Assembly: GCA_030037545.1 (NCBI GenBank)
Contig: JASHRF010000065.1
Span: 1 to 53,055 of the forward strand
Length of the DNA stretch: 53,055 nucleotides
Direction of reading: 5' to 3'
Origin: Acidobacteriaceae bacterium
GTDB taxonomy: Bacteria; Acidobacteriota; Terriglobia; Terriglobales; Acidobacteriaceae
Shown here in pieces: positions 17,190 to 24,822 of the stretch. Positions within the stretch are counted from its first letter, which is position 1; every line of letters starts with the position of its first letter. The position numbers and the translations under genes were made by a program. Under the pieces are notes generated by a model that made no database searches, was not told the origin of the DNA, and saw nothing but the letters and a program-made list of their open reading frames with translations.

Positions 17190-18011
17190 TCACGCCACTT
17201 CGCTCGTCTCCGGCGCTGCCGTAAACCGCGGCATTACCGGCAACGCGGAAATCAATTTTTGCGAGTAAGGGTGTGACGGGCTGGTGAAAAGCTCAGCCGT
17301 ACTGCGGCACTCTACAATTTCTCCGCTGTCCATCACCGCCACGCGCTGGCTGATGGCCGCCACGGAGAGGAGATCGTGGGATATATAGAGAATCCCCATG
17401 CCCAGTTTGCGGCTCAGGGTCGAAAACAGGTCCAGGATTTCCGCTTGGGTGATAATGTCCAGCGCACTGGTGGGCTCATCGGCAATCAAGAGCGAGGGCC
17501 GATGTAGCACGGCCATGCCGATGAGCACCCGCTGCGCCTGGCCGACGCTGAGTTCCGCAGGAAACTTGCGCAGCAGGCCGGTGTCGGCGGGTAGGCTTAC
17601 GTTCTCCAAAGTTTCAAACAGCGCCCTGGCGGTCTCCTTGCGGGTGGAATGCGCATGAACGTTCCAGGCCTCTTGCAATTGCGTGCCGATCCGCAGCGCG
17701 GGGTTGAGTGACGACATCGGGCTCTGCAAAACCAGAGCCATTTCCCGGCCGCGCAGGGAACGCATTTCGCGCTCTTTCAGGAGCATCAGGTCGCGGCCAT
17801 TGAAGAAGATCGATCCTTCCGCTTTGCCATTCTTCAAGTGCAGCAGTTTCAATATCGCCAAGGCCAGCGTGCTCTTGCCGCAGCCGCTCTCTCCAACTAA
17901 TCCCAGCACTTCTCCCCGGCGCAATTCCAGCCGGACATCCCTGAGCACACCGGCTTTTCCCGGATAACTGGCCGAAAGCCGAAGGTCCAAAAGAGACTGG
18001 GCGTGCATCAC
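17190..18011 (-). CDS. Peptide/nickel-type ABC transporter ATP-binding protein
   Basis: A 273-residue cytosolic ATPase of the DppD/OppD type. Walker A is GESGCGKSTLAL, the signature is LSVGQAQR, Walker B is LLIADEPTSALD, and the switch His lies in YISHDL. It is shorter than typical DppD/OppD proteins (about 320-330) because it ends soon after LISALPVMPR, without the C-terminal oligopeptide/dipeptide extension. It is the last gene of a four-gene operon, starting three bases after the stop of the substrate-binding protein gene. Importers of this family usually need two different ATPases; only one is encoded here, so it may act as a homodimer or borrow a partner. Confidence 0.88.
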   Translation of the reverse strand: MMHAQSLLDLRLSASYPGKAGVLRDVRLELRRGEVLGLVGESGCGKSTLALAILKLLHLKNGKAEGSIFFNGRDLMLLKEREMRSLRGREMALVLQSPMSSLNPALRIGTQLQEAWNVHAHSTRKETARALFETLENVSLPADTGLLRKFPAELSVGQAQRVLIGMAVLHRPSLLIADEPTSALDIITQAEILDLFSTLSRKLGMGILYISHDLLSVAAISQRVAVMDSGEIVECRSTAELFTSPSHPYSQKLISALPVMPRFTAAPETSEVA

Positions 18012-18014
18012 GGC

Positions 18015-19646
18015 TTACCTGGCACCTCGGTTTCCGATGGCGAGCTGGTCGATATTCCAGTAGACCTGCGGCCGCAGCACTACTACATGGACGTTACGCA
18101 GCCTGGCCGATACCGCTGCCATCGCGTCCTGGTTCACAAGGTAAATCATAGGTTCCTGCTGGCGGACAATTTCCTGCACCTGGTCGACGGCCTGCTTGCG
18201 CCGGTTCCGGTCCAGGGTCAACGCCTGCGTGCGCATGAGCGCATCGATCCTGGCTTCCCACGCGGTTGCGGGTACTTTTTGGGCTGGATTCCAGGCATGG
18301 TTCTCGCCGGAGCTCAGCCACACGCTCATTTGCGAATCCGGATCCAGATCGTTGTTGACGAAACCGAGGAGGCACGCTTCGTAATCGAAGGTGCGCGTGA
18401 TGCGTGCAATCAGCGAAGGAAAGTCGAGGGTGACAACGTTGAGCCGGATGCCGATGTCGGCCAGGTCCTGTTGGATCATGGCCGCCATACGCTCGCGATA
18501 TTCATTGCCCGCATTGGTGATGACGGAAAACTCCACGGCGTGTCCATCGCGGTCACGGAGAGTTCCGTTCTGGAGATGAAATCCGTCCCGCGCCAGGGTC
18601 TGCAGGGCAGCCTTGCGATCGAACGTTTGCGGCGCCAGCCCGGCATCGAACCAAAACTTGTTGGCCGGAGAAATCCAGCTCACAGCGGGCTGAGCGTGAC
18701 CACGAAAAACTACGCGGGCCAGATCCTGGCGATGAATGGACTCGGAAATTGCCTGCCGGAAATCGGCCGATGCGAACCACGCTTTCTTGTAAGCCGGCAG
18801 CGGCGATTCGGGAACCTCGTTGAACCACATTTGCTCGGCATCCAGCGAAACCTCCGCGTCCACCGCAGTATGCGGAGCTTGCGCTGCCAGCCGATCGTAA
18901 TCTTCGGCATCCAGCGAATTGATAAAGTCAATCTCTCCCCGCATGAAGCGAAGCAATTCAATGTCCCGGTTGGGCTCGATGTCGATGCGCACGGAGTCGA
19001 TATAAGGCAGTTGCCGGCCCGCGCTGTCGTGCTTCCAGTAATTCGGATTGCGATTGAAGAGCAAGTAGGATCCGGCCTTATAATCGGCGAGGTAGTAGGG
19101 GCCAAGTACGGCCATTTCTTTTCGCGGCGACCTGGCCGACATGATGGCCACCTGATCGAACAACGTATCCAAGCCGGCAATGGGCTTGGGAAATACGATG
19201 GTGATCTGGTCCTTTCCTGTCACCTTGGTGATCACCTTGCCCTCGCCGGAGCGGAAGGAATCTCCGGTGGGCGAGTGTAACGATGGGTCCATCAGCCGCT
19301 CCATGGTGAACGCAACATCACCGGCGGAAAACGGAGTGCCATCCGAAAACCACACATTCTGACGCAGTGTGAAGCTGATGCTTCTGCCATCGCGGCTTAC
19401 CCTCCACGCCGTTGCCAGCTCAGGCTCCAACTGCTGTGTGCTGCGGTTCAGGCGCAGTAGCACGCCGCCAGTCAGATAGCGCACGGTCTCTGAGGGTTCG
19501 TCGTCGACGAGCAGGGGGTTCAGAGTTTTGGGATCGGCTCGTATACAGAATCGCAACTGGCTTCCGGATTGGGCGCTCACGCCCAGGCCGGCCGCTAGAA
19601 CTGTAAAAAGTAGAACTGCGCGAATGAGATTTTCTTTCATGCCCAT
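18015..19646 (-). CDS. ABC transporter substrate-binding protein, family 5 (peptide type)
   Basis: A 543-residue exported protein (signal MGMKENLIRAVLLFTVLAAG; no clear lipobox Cys). Hallmarks of SBP family 5 are LNPLLVDDEPSE near the start, the LATAWRVSRDGRSISFTLR segment and VWFSDGTPFSAGDVAFTMER. It binds oligopeptides or similar ligands in the periplasm and delivers them to the permeases encoded just upstream. Its start overlaps the end of the DppC-like gene by 10 bp, so translational coupling is likely. ATG at 19640 is an equally plausible start. Ligand cannot be read from sequence. Confidence 0.9.
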   Translation of the reverse strand: MGMKENLIRAVLLFTVLAAGLGVSAQSGSQLRFCIRADPKTLNPLLVDDEPSETVRYLTGGVLLRLNRSTQQLEPELATAWRVSRDGRSISFTLRQNVWFSDGTPFSAGDVAFTMERLMDPSLHSPTGDSFRSGEGKVITKVTGKDQITIVFPKPIAGLDTLFDQVAIMSARSPRKEMAVLGPYYLADYKAGSYLLFNRNPNYWKHDSAGRQLPYIDSVRIDIEPNRDIELLRFMRGEIDFINSLDAEDYDRLAAQAPHTAVDAEVSLDAEQMWFNEVPESPLPAYKKAWFASADFRQAISESIHRQDLARVVFRGHAQPAVSWISPANKFWFDAGLAPQTFDRKAALQTLARDGFHLQNGTLRDRDGHAVEFSVITNAGNEYRERMAAMIQQDLADIGIRLNVVTLDFPSLIARITRTFDYEACLLGFVNNDLDPDSQMSVWLSSGENHAWNPAQKVPATAWEARIDALMRTQALTLDRNRRKQAVDQVQEIVRQQEPMIYLVNQDAMAAVSARLRNVHVVVLRPQVYWNIDQLAIGNRGAR

Positions 19647-20443
19647 GCTTCCTGTTTTCGCACGGCGATATGGAAACAGCTAACGGTGACGATGAGCAAA
19701 ATCAGAGGCGCAAATTTCCAGGGCTGCGCGGAAAGGGAGGAAAAGCTCTCCAGTTCCCGCAATAACCCGCCCCAGGAGGGAAGCGGTTCCGCGACACCCA
19801 GGCCGAGAATTCCAAGATTGGCCTCGGTCAGAATGAAAACCGGAATGGAGATCCAGAACTGAGCATAGAGAATGGGCGTCAAATTGGGAATCAGATGACG
19901 CCATAAGAGATGAAAGCCGCTAGCTCCCGAAGCTCGCGCCAGGAGAACGAAGTTTGAGCCACAGAGCGCGCGAGCATCAGCGCAAACCACGCGCGCGGCC
20001 GCCGCCCAACCCAGGCACCCCAGTAGCGCAAACGTGATGGCCACCGAGACCAGCGGCGATACGTTCAGCGGCAGAAGCGCGCGCACGGTGATGAGCAGGA
20101 ACAGCCACGGCATGGCCAGGAAGAGATCCGTTACGGCCATTACGCAGCGCTCCAGCCATCCGCCCACGAAACCCGCGGCACCGCCCAGCAGAGCGGCCAG
20201 CAAGCTTGAGAGCAGCGCTGCTGCGGGAGCCAGCAGGAGTGAAACGCGCGTACCGTAGAGCAGCCGGGAAAAGCGATCGCGGCCCAGGTCGTCAGTGCCG
20301 AGCAGATGGTGGAGGGAAGGCGTTGCGTCCGGTATATCGCGGAACTGATGCGCATAGGAATCCGGCGCGACAAGATTGGCCATCAGACAGGTGGCCCCAA
20401 CCACAGCCAGAAACAGGATCGCGGCGATACGAATCCGCCTCAT
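19637..20443 (-). CDS. ABC transporter permease, DppC-like
   Basis: A 268-residue inner-membrane permease with an N-terminal helix (RIAAILFLAVVGATCLMANL), the HLLGTDDLGRDRFSRLLYG block that marks DppC/OppC subunits, and an EAA loop (ARASGASGFHLLWRHLIPN) that contacts the ATPase. It shares four bases with the DppB-like gene upstream (ATGA) and ten with the binding-protein gene downstream. It forms the transmembrane channel with the DppB-like partner. Confidence 0.9.
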   Translation of the reverse strand: MRRIRIAAILFLAVVGATCLMANLVAPDSYAHQFRDIPDATPSLHHLLGTDDLGRDRFSRLLYGTRVSLLLAPAAALLSSLLAALLGGAAGFVGGWLERCVMAVTDLFLAMPWLFLLITVRALLPLNVSPLVSVAITFALLGCLGWAAAARVVCADARALCGSNFVLLARASGASGFHLLWRHLIPNLTPILYAQFWISIPVFILTEANLGILGLGVAEPLPSWGGLLRELESFSSLSAQPWKFAPLILLIVTVSCFHIAVRKQEAWA

Positions 20444-21324
20444 GCGTCACCTGAGCGAAGCGGTTGCGCCACCAGTTCAGCCCCGGAGTTGGCCACCAGC
20501 GTAACCAGCGTCACGAGCATCGTGAGAATCACCAGGAGACCGAGATCTCGTCCCAATGCGGCTTGCCAGGCGAGTTGACCGATGCCGGGAATATCGCAAA
20601 GGACTTCCACCGGGATAGCGGCCGCAAACGCCAGGCTGATGGAAACCCCGGCCAACGCCAGCAACTGCGGGCCGGCGACCGGCAGAATGTGCCACAGCAA
20701 AACCCGCCAGCCGCCCAATCCTTTGGCTCGAGCCGTCACGACGTGCGGGAGCGAGGCGCTTGCGGCGAGAAGATTGCGCGCATAATAGAAAATCTTGGGA
20801 AACACGATGAGCCCGATCACCAGGCGTCCCGGTGCCTGAGCAATCACAAACAGAAGCGCCAATACCGCGGCCGGGACGCATAAGAGAATGCTGGCCAGCA
20901 GGCCGGTGGCCAGATCGATGATCCACAGGCGCGACATGACCGACGCAATGGCCAGAGACAGACCCGCCAGCCAGGCGAGCGCTAATCCCAGCCCCACCGA
21001 CTTCAAGGTTTCCGGAAACCGCTCTGCAAGCAGTTGGCGCACCGGCCGGTGCAGACTTTGCGATACGCCCAGGTCGCCATGCAGCAGCTTGCTAAGGTAA
21101 CCAAAATAAAATCTGGGTAGATTCTCTTCGGTAGCGTGAGACTGGCGCAGAGCCTGAACGCTCTGTTCGCTGAGACGGGTGTCCAGTTCTTCTTCGTCGA
21201 TGCCGTATCCTGGCGCCAGCCGCACCAGCGTGGCCCCAAGAAATCCGCCCAGCACCAGGACTATGAGCATTCTGGCCACATGTCCGGCCAATTTGTGCAT
21301 TCGCGAGCCACGAGGCGCCGTCAT
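20440..21324 (-). CDS. ABC transporter permease, DppB-like
   Basis: A 294-residue permease and first gene of the peptide importer operon. It has an N-terminal helix, an extended periplasmic loop with GVSQSLHRPVRQLL, and a C-terminal permease core with EAA loop (TARAKGLGGWRVLLWHILP). ATG 21324 is chosen over an in-frame TTG at 21336. It overlaps the DppC-like gene by ATGA. The order permease, permease, binding protein, ATPase differs from the dppABCDF order of E. coli. Confidence 0.88.
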   Translation of the reverse strand: MTAPRGSRMHKLAGHVARMLIVLVLGGFLGATLVRLAPGYGIDEEELDTRLSEQSVQALRQSHATEENLPRFYFGYLSKLLHGDLGVSQSLHRPVRQLLAERFPETLKSVGLGLALAWLAGLSLAIASVMSRLWIIDLATGLLASILLCVPAAVLALLFVIAQAPGRLVIGLIVFPKIFYYARNLLAASASLPHVVTARAKGLGGWRVLLWHILPVAGPQLLALAGVSISLAFAAAIPVEVLCDIPGIGQLAWQAALGRDLGLLVILTMLVTLVTLVANSGAELVAQPLRSGDA

Positions 21325-21765
21325 ACTGAATTCCAAAGGTCAGGCTGCACTGGGAGCGATTCATTGTACCAACTTCCCGAATGGATGGGATTAGTACGAA
21401 AGAGGCATCGTGACACGAAAGAGGCATCTAGCAAGAGTTTGCGGTTCGCCGAAATTCAATCCTCGGCCTGTTCCCTTTCCCTGATCGGATGTATTGGCTC
21501 GTCCAGAAAGTCGCTCCGCGGCACCGCTCCAACGCGGCAGGCCGCTCGATTCGGCGAGCGCGATCTGTTCCCGCCGTCGCGCGGCCATTGGCCCTCACAG
21601 CGGGCTGTCGGCGTGCTGCTCGGTCGCGCCTCTGCGGGGTATTGGCTTGCTGAGCAAGGACCTCGTAATTCCTCGCCTGACCGCGAGATCGTAATGTTTT
21701 CACTTCCCATTAACATTGCTTGCGCACAATAGGACGCGGCAAGTGAATCCTGAAGGAGCGTGAAC
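21325..21765. other. Divergent promoter region between the peptide ABC operon and pstS
   Basis: About 440 bp with no convincing gene. It must hold leftward promoters for the ABC operon and rightward ones for pstS. The most visible element is a 14-bp direct repeat at 21396-21428. An AT-rich patch lies at 21690-21720, ahead of pstS. I could not identify a confident PHO box by eye. Confidence 0.5.
21396..21428. repeat. Two direct copies of ACGAAAGAGGCATC with 19-bp period
   Basis: Identical 14-mers at 21396-21409 and 21415-21428, five bases apart, about 75-100 bp upstream of the DppB-like start codon. Position and spacing fit a tandem regulator site for the peptide importer operon. A chance local duplication is the alternative. 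Confidence 0.6.
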
Positions 21766-22770
21766 GTGAAAAAAATCCTGGTTGCCCTTGCGTTGTTTGT
21801 TTTTGCTTTGAGCGCGGCTCAGGCGCAGAAGATCAATGGGGCGGGCGCAACGTTTCCAGCGCCCATCTACGAGAAGTGGTTCTCTGAATACAGTGCTGCC
21901 CATCCCGGCGTGGAGATCAACTATCAGCCCATCGGCTCGGGCGCCGGCATCCGCCAGGTGACCAGCGGGACGGTGGATTTTGGCGCGTCCGATATGCCTA
22001 TGACCGACCAGATGCTGGCCGACTCCACGATCAAGCTGATGCACATTCCCACCGTGCTGGGCGCGGTGGTTCCCATCTTCAATGTTCCCGGAATTACCGA
22101 TCTCCGCTTCAGCCCCGATGTGCTGGCCGACATCTACCTGAACAAGATCGCCAACTGGAACGATCCGCGCATCGCGAAAGACAATCCGGGCGTGACGCTG
22201 CCGGACCAGAAGATCACCATCGTTCACCGCTCCGACGGCAGCGGCACCAGCTTCATTTTCACTGACTACCTGAGCAAGGTGAGCAAGGAATGGAAAGATG
22301 GGCCAGGGTCGGGAACGTCGCCGAACTGGCCGGCTGGGGTGGGCGGCAAGGGCAATGAGGGCGTGGCCGGTCTGGTGCGCCAGTTGCCCGGCGCGATCGG
22401 CTATGTGGAGCTGATCTATGCCATGCAGAACCACATCAGCTTTGGCGCGCTGCGCAATGCGGCCGGCAACTGGGTGAAGGCCTCGATTGATGGAGTGACG
22501 GCCGCCGCAGCCAGCATCAAAAACATGCCTGCCGATTTCCGCGTATCGATTACCAATGCGCCGGGTGCGGACGCTTATCCGATTTCGAGCTTCACGTACC
22601 TTCTGATTCCGACCCAGCCCAAGGACATGGCCAAGGAAAAAGTGATCCGCGACATGTTGAGCTGGATCCTCAAGTCGGGCGAGAGCGAGACTTCGTCGCT
22701 CTACTACGCACCGCTGCCGGAAAACGTAGACCAAAAGGTACTCCAGGCGGTTTATAGCCTGCCGCAGTAG
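21766..22770 (+). CDS. pstS: Phosphate ABC transporter substrate-binding protein PstS
   Basis: A 334-residue periplasmic phosphate-binding protein. The start is GTG at 21766: the GGAG at 21755-21758 is seven bases away, while the in-frame GTG at 21760 is too close. The signal peptide is MKKILVALALFVFALSAAQA. Phosphate-contact motifs are present: GAGATFPAPIYEKW, the PIGSGAGIRQV loop and RSDGSGTSFIF. Length matches the family. No pstC, pstA, pstB or phoU follows; transcription ends at a strong terminator directly downstream, so this copy stands alone and its membrane partners must be elsewhere. Confidence 0.93.
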   Translation: MKKILVALALFVFALSAAQAQKINGAGATFPAPIYEKWFSEYSAAHPGVEINYQPIGSGAGIRQVTSGTVDFGASDMPMTDQMLADSTIKLMHIPTVLGAVVPIFNVPGITDLRFSPDVLADIYLNKIANWNDPRIAKDNPGVTLPDQKITIVHRSDGSGTSFIFTDYLSKVSKEWKDGPGSGTSPNWPAGVGGKGNEGVAGLVRQLPGAIGYVELIYAMQNHISFGALRNAAGNWVKASIDGVTAAAASIKNMPADFRVSITNAPGADAYPISSFTYLLIPTQPKDMAKEKVIRDMLSWILKSGESETSSLYYAPLPENVDQKVLQAVYSLPQ

Positions 22771-22794
22771 TTGAACTGAACAAGCCAGAAGAAA

Positions 22795-22824
22795 GGGATC
22801 GGGGATTTCCCCGATCCCATTTTT
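22795..22824 (+). terminator. Intrinsic terminator after pstS
   Basis: GGGATCGGGGA at 22795-22805 pairs with TCCCCGATCCC at 22808-22818, an 11-bp perfect stem, followed by ATTTTT. It lies 25 bp after the pstS stop codon. Confidence 0.92.
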
Positions 22825-22853
22825 ATGCGTGCGCTCTTGGATAGCTGCAGGGG

Positions 22854-23177
22854 TCAGCGTTCCCGGTGCTCATCGATGAGGCGGTCGATGAGCGCGACGA
22901 GCGGCTCGCCGGTTCGGGGCAAGACAAAACTCTGTTTGGTTTCTTCCCAGTCGAGCTTGAGGCTGGCGTCCAGCGCCGAGATCCAGATTTGGTGCACAGG
23001 GACGTTGGGCGCAATGACGAATTTGCCGCCCGGCTGCTCGAAAAGCACGTGAAGCGCGCCGGCCTGCTCCTCGACTTCGAATCCGTCTTCCGCCTCTTCC
23101 TCGCGCGCGATCAGATGTTGCTTCAGGGCTTCGATGGCTGCCTCGGACGCGCGCAGGAACTCGGTCTCGTCCTGCAT
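22854..23177 (-). CDS. cyaY: Frataxin-like iron protein CyaY
   Basis: A 107-residue protein matching bacterial frataxin in length and layout. An acidic N-terminal helix (residues about 3-32, rich in Glu/Asp and the expected iron-binding face) is followed by a five-strand sheet with the core GGKFVIAPNVPVHQIWIS, where PxHQIW is the family signature. Next come LDWEETKQSFVL and a C-terminal helix. Frataxins bind iron and modulate Fe-S cluster assembly on the IscS/IscU machinery in the cytosol. It is convergent with pstS across the terminator. No isc or suf genes are adjacent. Identification rests on motif and length. Confidence 0.82.
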   Translation of the reverse strand: MQDETEFLRASEAAIEALKQHLIAREEEAEDGFEVEEQAGALHVLFEQPGGKFVIAPNVPVHQIWISALDASLKLDWEETKQSFVLPRTGEPLVALIDRLIDEHRER

Positions 23178-23200
23178 GGGTTCAGTGTAGCAGTGAGGCA

Positions 23201-23236
23201 GGGAACAGGGATCAGGGATCAGAGATCAGGAACAGT
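23201..23236. repeat. Short degenerate GGGATCA tandem repeat
   Basis: Intergenic stretch with three successive units GGGATCA, GGGATCA, GAGATCA flanked by GGAACAG. Similar low-complexity intergenic tracts recur in this window (28013-28100). It is probably a slippage product. Confidence 0.6.
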
Positions 23237-23252
23237 GAATGGCGGTTGGCGT

Positions 23253-23519
23253 TTACGCGAAGAAACTGATCTGACCTGCGGAGGTCTGGTCGCGGAGATT
23301 GTTTGAGGGCTCTTCAGACGCGGAGATTTCTTCGCTCTCCTCGGATTCATTTTCGTCATTCTCCTCGGCGCCTGCGGCTTTCTCTTCATTGCCGGTATAG
23401 GTGTCATCGCCGGGCTTGGCGGCGGCTTCAACGTCGAAGAATGCGGTCAGCTCGGGGTCGACCGGGCGCGGCTTGGCCGCGGGTAGGGCGCGAATTCCGG
23501 GAATGGGGCCGATCTCCAC
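23253..23519 (-). CDS. Small highly acidic hypothetical protein
   Basis: An 88-residue protein starting at GTG 23519 with GAGAGGA upstream. The first 25 residues are ordered-looking (EIGPIPGIRALPAAKPRPVD). The rest is dominated by Glu, Asp, Asn and Ser and is probably disordered. It ends GQISFFA, which loosely resembles a beta-clamp-binding pentapeptide (QxxLF type) at the extreme C-terminus; this is a weak resemblance only. Upstream lies a cluster of CGCGACA motifs. No family is recognised. Confidence 0.6.
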   Translation of the reverse strand: MEIGPIPGIRALPAAKPRPVDPELTAFFDVEAAAKPGDDTYTGNEEKAAGAEENDENESEESEEISASEEPSNNLRDQTSAGQISFFA

Positions 23520-23634
23520 CGCGTTCCTCTCTGGGGGTCTGTATCGGCGGGAGAGGTGGAATCTTTAATTTTTCCGCCGGGCTGTGTCCGGATTTAGGGC
23601 AGATTGGCCGTATTTGCGACAAAACGACCGAATA

Positions 23635-23664
23635 CGCGACAGGCGATTGTCGCGGATCGCGACA
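23635..23664. promoter_or_regulatory. Clustered inverted CGCGACA motifs
   Basis: CGCGACA (23635-23641), TGTCGCG (23648-23654) and CGCGACA (23658-23664) alternate in orientation with 6- and 3-bp spacers, giving two overlapping perfect inverted repeats. A further GCGACA lies near 23616. The cluster is 115-145 bp upstream of the small acidic protein's start and just after the ABC permease stop. It could be a repressor site or a multi-way hairpin. Confidence 0.5.
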
Positions 23665-23709
23665 GCTTGCGCGATTCCTGGCCCCCGATCTCTGACGCCT
23701 GCTTCCCGC

Positions 23710-24822
23710 CTACAACGTTCTCTTGAAGAGCGAAGTCGCGATCAACAGGCAGCTCATGCCGAAGATTCCCAGAAACAACAGGTCGCCGTAGATGGAGACG
23801 AAGCCGCCTTCTTTGAGCAGGATCTCTTTGAGACCGTGAATGGCATAGGTGAAGGGATCGACAATGGCGATGGCGCGCAGCCACTTGGGAAATGCAGCGA
23901 TAGGATAGATTGCGCCCGAGGGAAAGTACAGAAGCGTATTCAACACCCCGAACATGGCGCGCGGCACCAGCGGGTCGTCCACGCGCACCATCATCAGGAA
24001 CATCATGCCGTTGAACGCAACCGAAGTCACCAGGATAAGGCACAGCATTTGCAAATCCTGCATGGGATGAAAAACCGTTCCCAGCCCCGCCAGCAGCGAG
24101 CCGATCACGGTCATCGTGATGCCGGAAAGCACGGCCTTGATCGCTCCCGCCACGTTCAACCCCATCACCAGTTCCAGCTTGGTGATCGGCGTAACCAGGT
24201 AGCCCTCGTGGACTCCCCGCGCCTTGTCGTCGATGTACAGCATTCCGCCGCCGATCATCACCGAAACATACATGGCCAACGCGATCAATCCGGCCAGCAG
24301 AAACTTCATGTAGGAAACGTACGGATAGAGTTCCACGGTTTCCAGAGCGATCTGCTTGTCGATGGTGTCGGGGATGAGCGGGGCGTTCAGGGCATCGATC
24401 AGCGACTGCATCTCCGTCTCCAGACTTCCGGAGGTGAACTGGTCCGAGTTATCGACGACGAGACCGATCTGGGGGCGGTCCTGCGCGTAGACGCGGCGCG
24501 AATACTGCGCGGGAATGATGACTGCGGCATCGATCTTGCCATTGCGCACGTCGTCCTTGGCTTGGCGCTCGTTGTCGTAATTGAAAGTGTGGAAGGTGTT
24601 GATATTGGCGGCGATGGAGTCAAAAGCCTCGCGCACCTTGACCGCCTGCGGGCCGTGATCGTAATCGACCACGCCCACGCGCGCGTTGGTGATTTTGCCG
24701 CCGAAGGCGTTGCCCAGAATCACCAGTTGCACCAGGGGCAGCATCATCGACATGATCATGAGCATCGGAGAGCGGAAGAATTTCCGCATCTCGCGCTCGC
24801 ATATCGCCCACATTCTGTTCAT
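23710..24822 (-). CDS. ABC-2 type transporter permease (YbhS/YbhR-like)
   Basis: A 370-residue inner-membrane protein with ABC-2 permease topology: one N-terminal helix after MNRMWAICEREMRKFFRSP, a periplasmic domain of about 130 residues, then five to six helices including the LYIDDKARGVHEGYLVTPI amphipathic segment typical of this family. It starts inside the stop codon of the ATPase gene (ATGA). Together with the ATPase and membrane-fusion protein encoded upstream it forms a tripartite-type exporter. E. coli has two permeases here (YbhS, YbhR); only one is present, so it probably works as a homodimer. Confidence 0.9.
   Translation of the reverse strand: MNRMWAICEREMRKFFRSPMLMIMSMMLPLVQLVILGNAFGGKITNARVGVVDYDHGPQAVKVREAFDSIAANINTFHTFNYDNERQAKDDVRNGKIDAAVIIPAQYSRRVYAQDRPQIGLVVDNSDQFTSGSLETEMQSLIDALNAPLIPDTIDKQIALETVELYPYVSYMKFLLAGLIALAMYVSVMIGGGMLYIDDKARGVHEGYLVTPITKLELVMGLNVAGAIKAVLSGITMTVIGSLLAGLGTVFHPMQDLQMLCLILVTSVAFNGMMFLMMVRVDDPLVPRAMFGVLNTLLYFPSGAIYPIAAFPKWLRAIAIVDPFTYAIHGLKEILLKEGGFVSIYGDLLFLGIFGMSCLLIATSLFKRTL

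Noticed and set aside
21700..22734. 344-codon minus-strand frame opposite pstS
   Set aside because: Antisense to PstS with its clear motifs; composition is His/Arg-rich as expected of a shadow frame.
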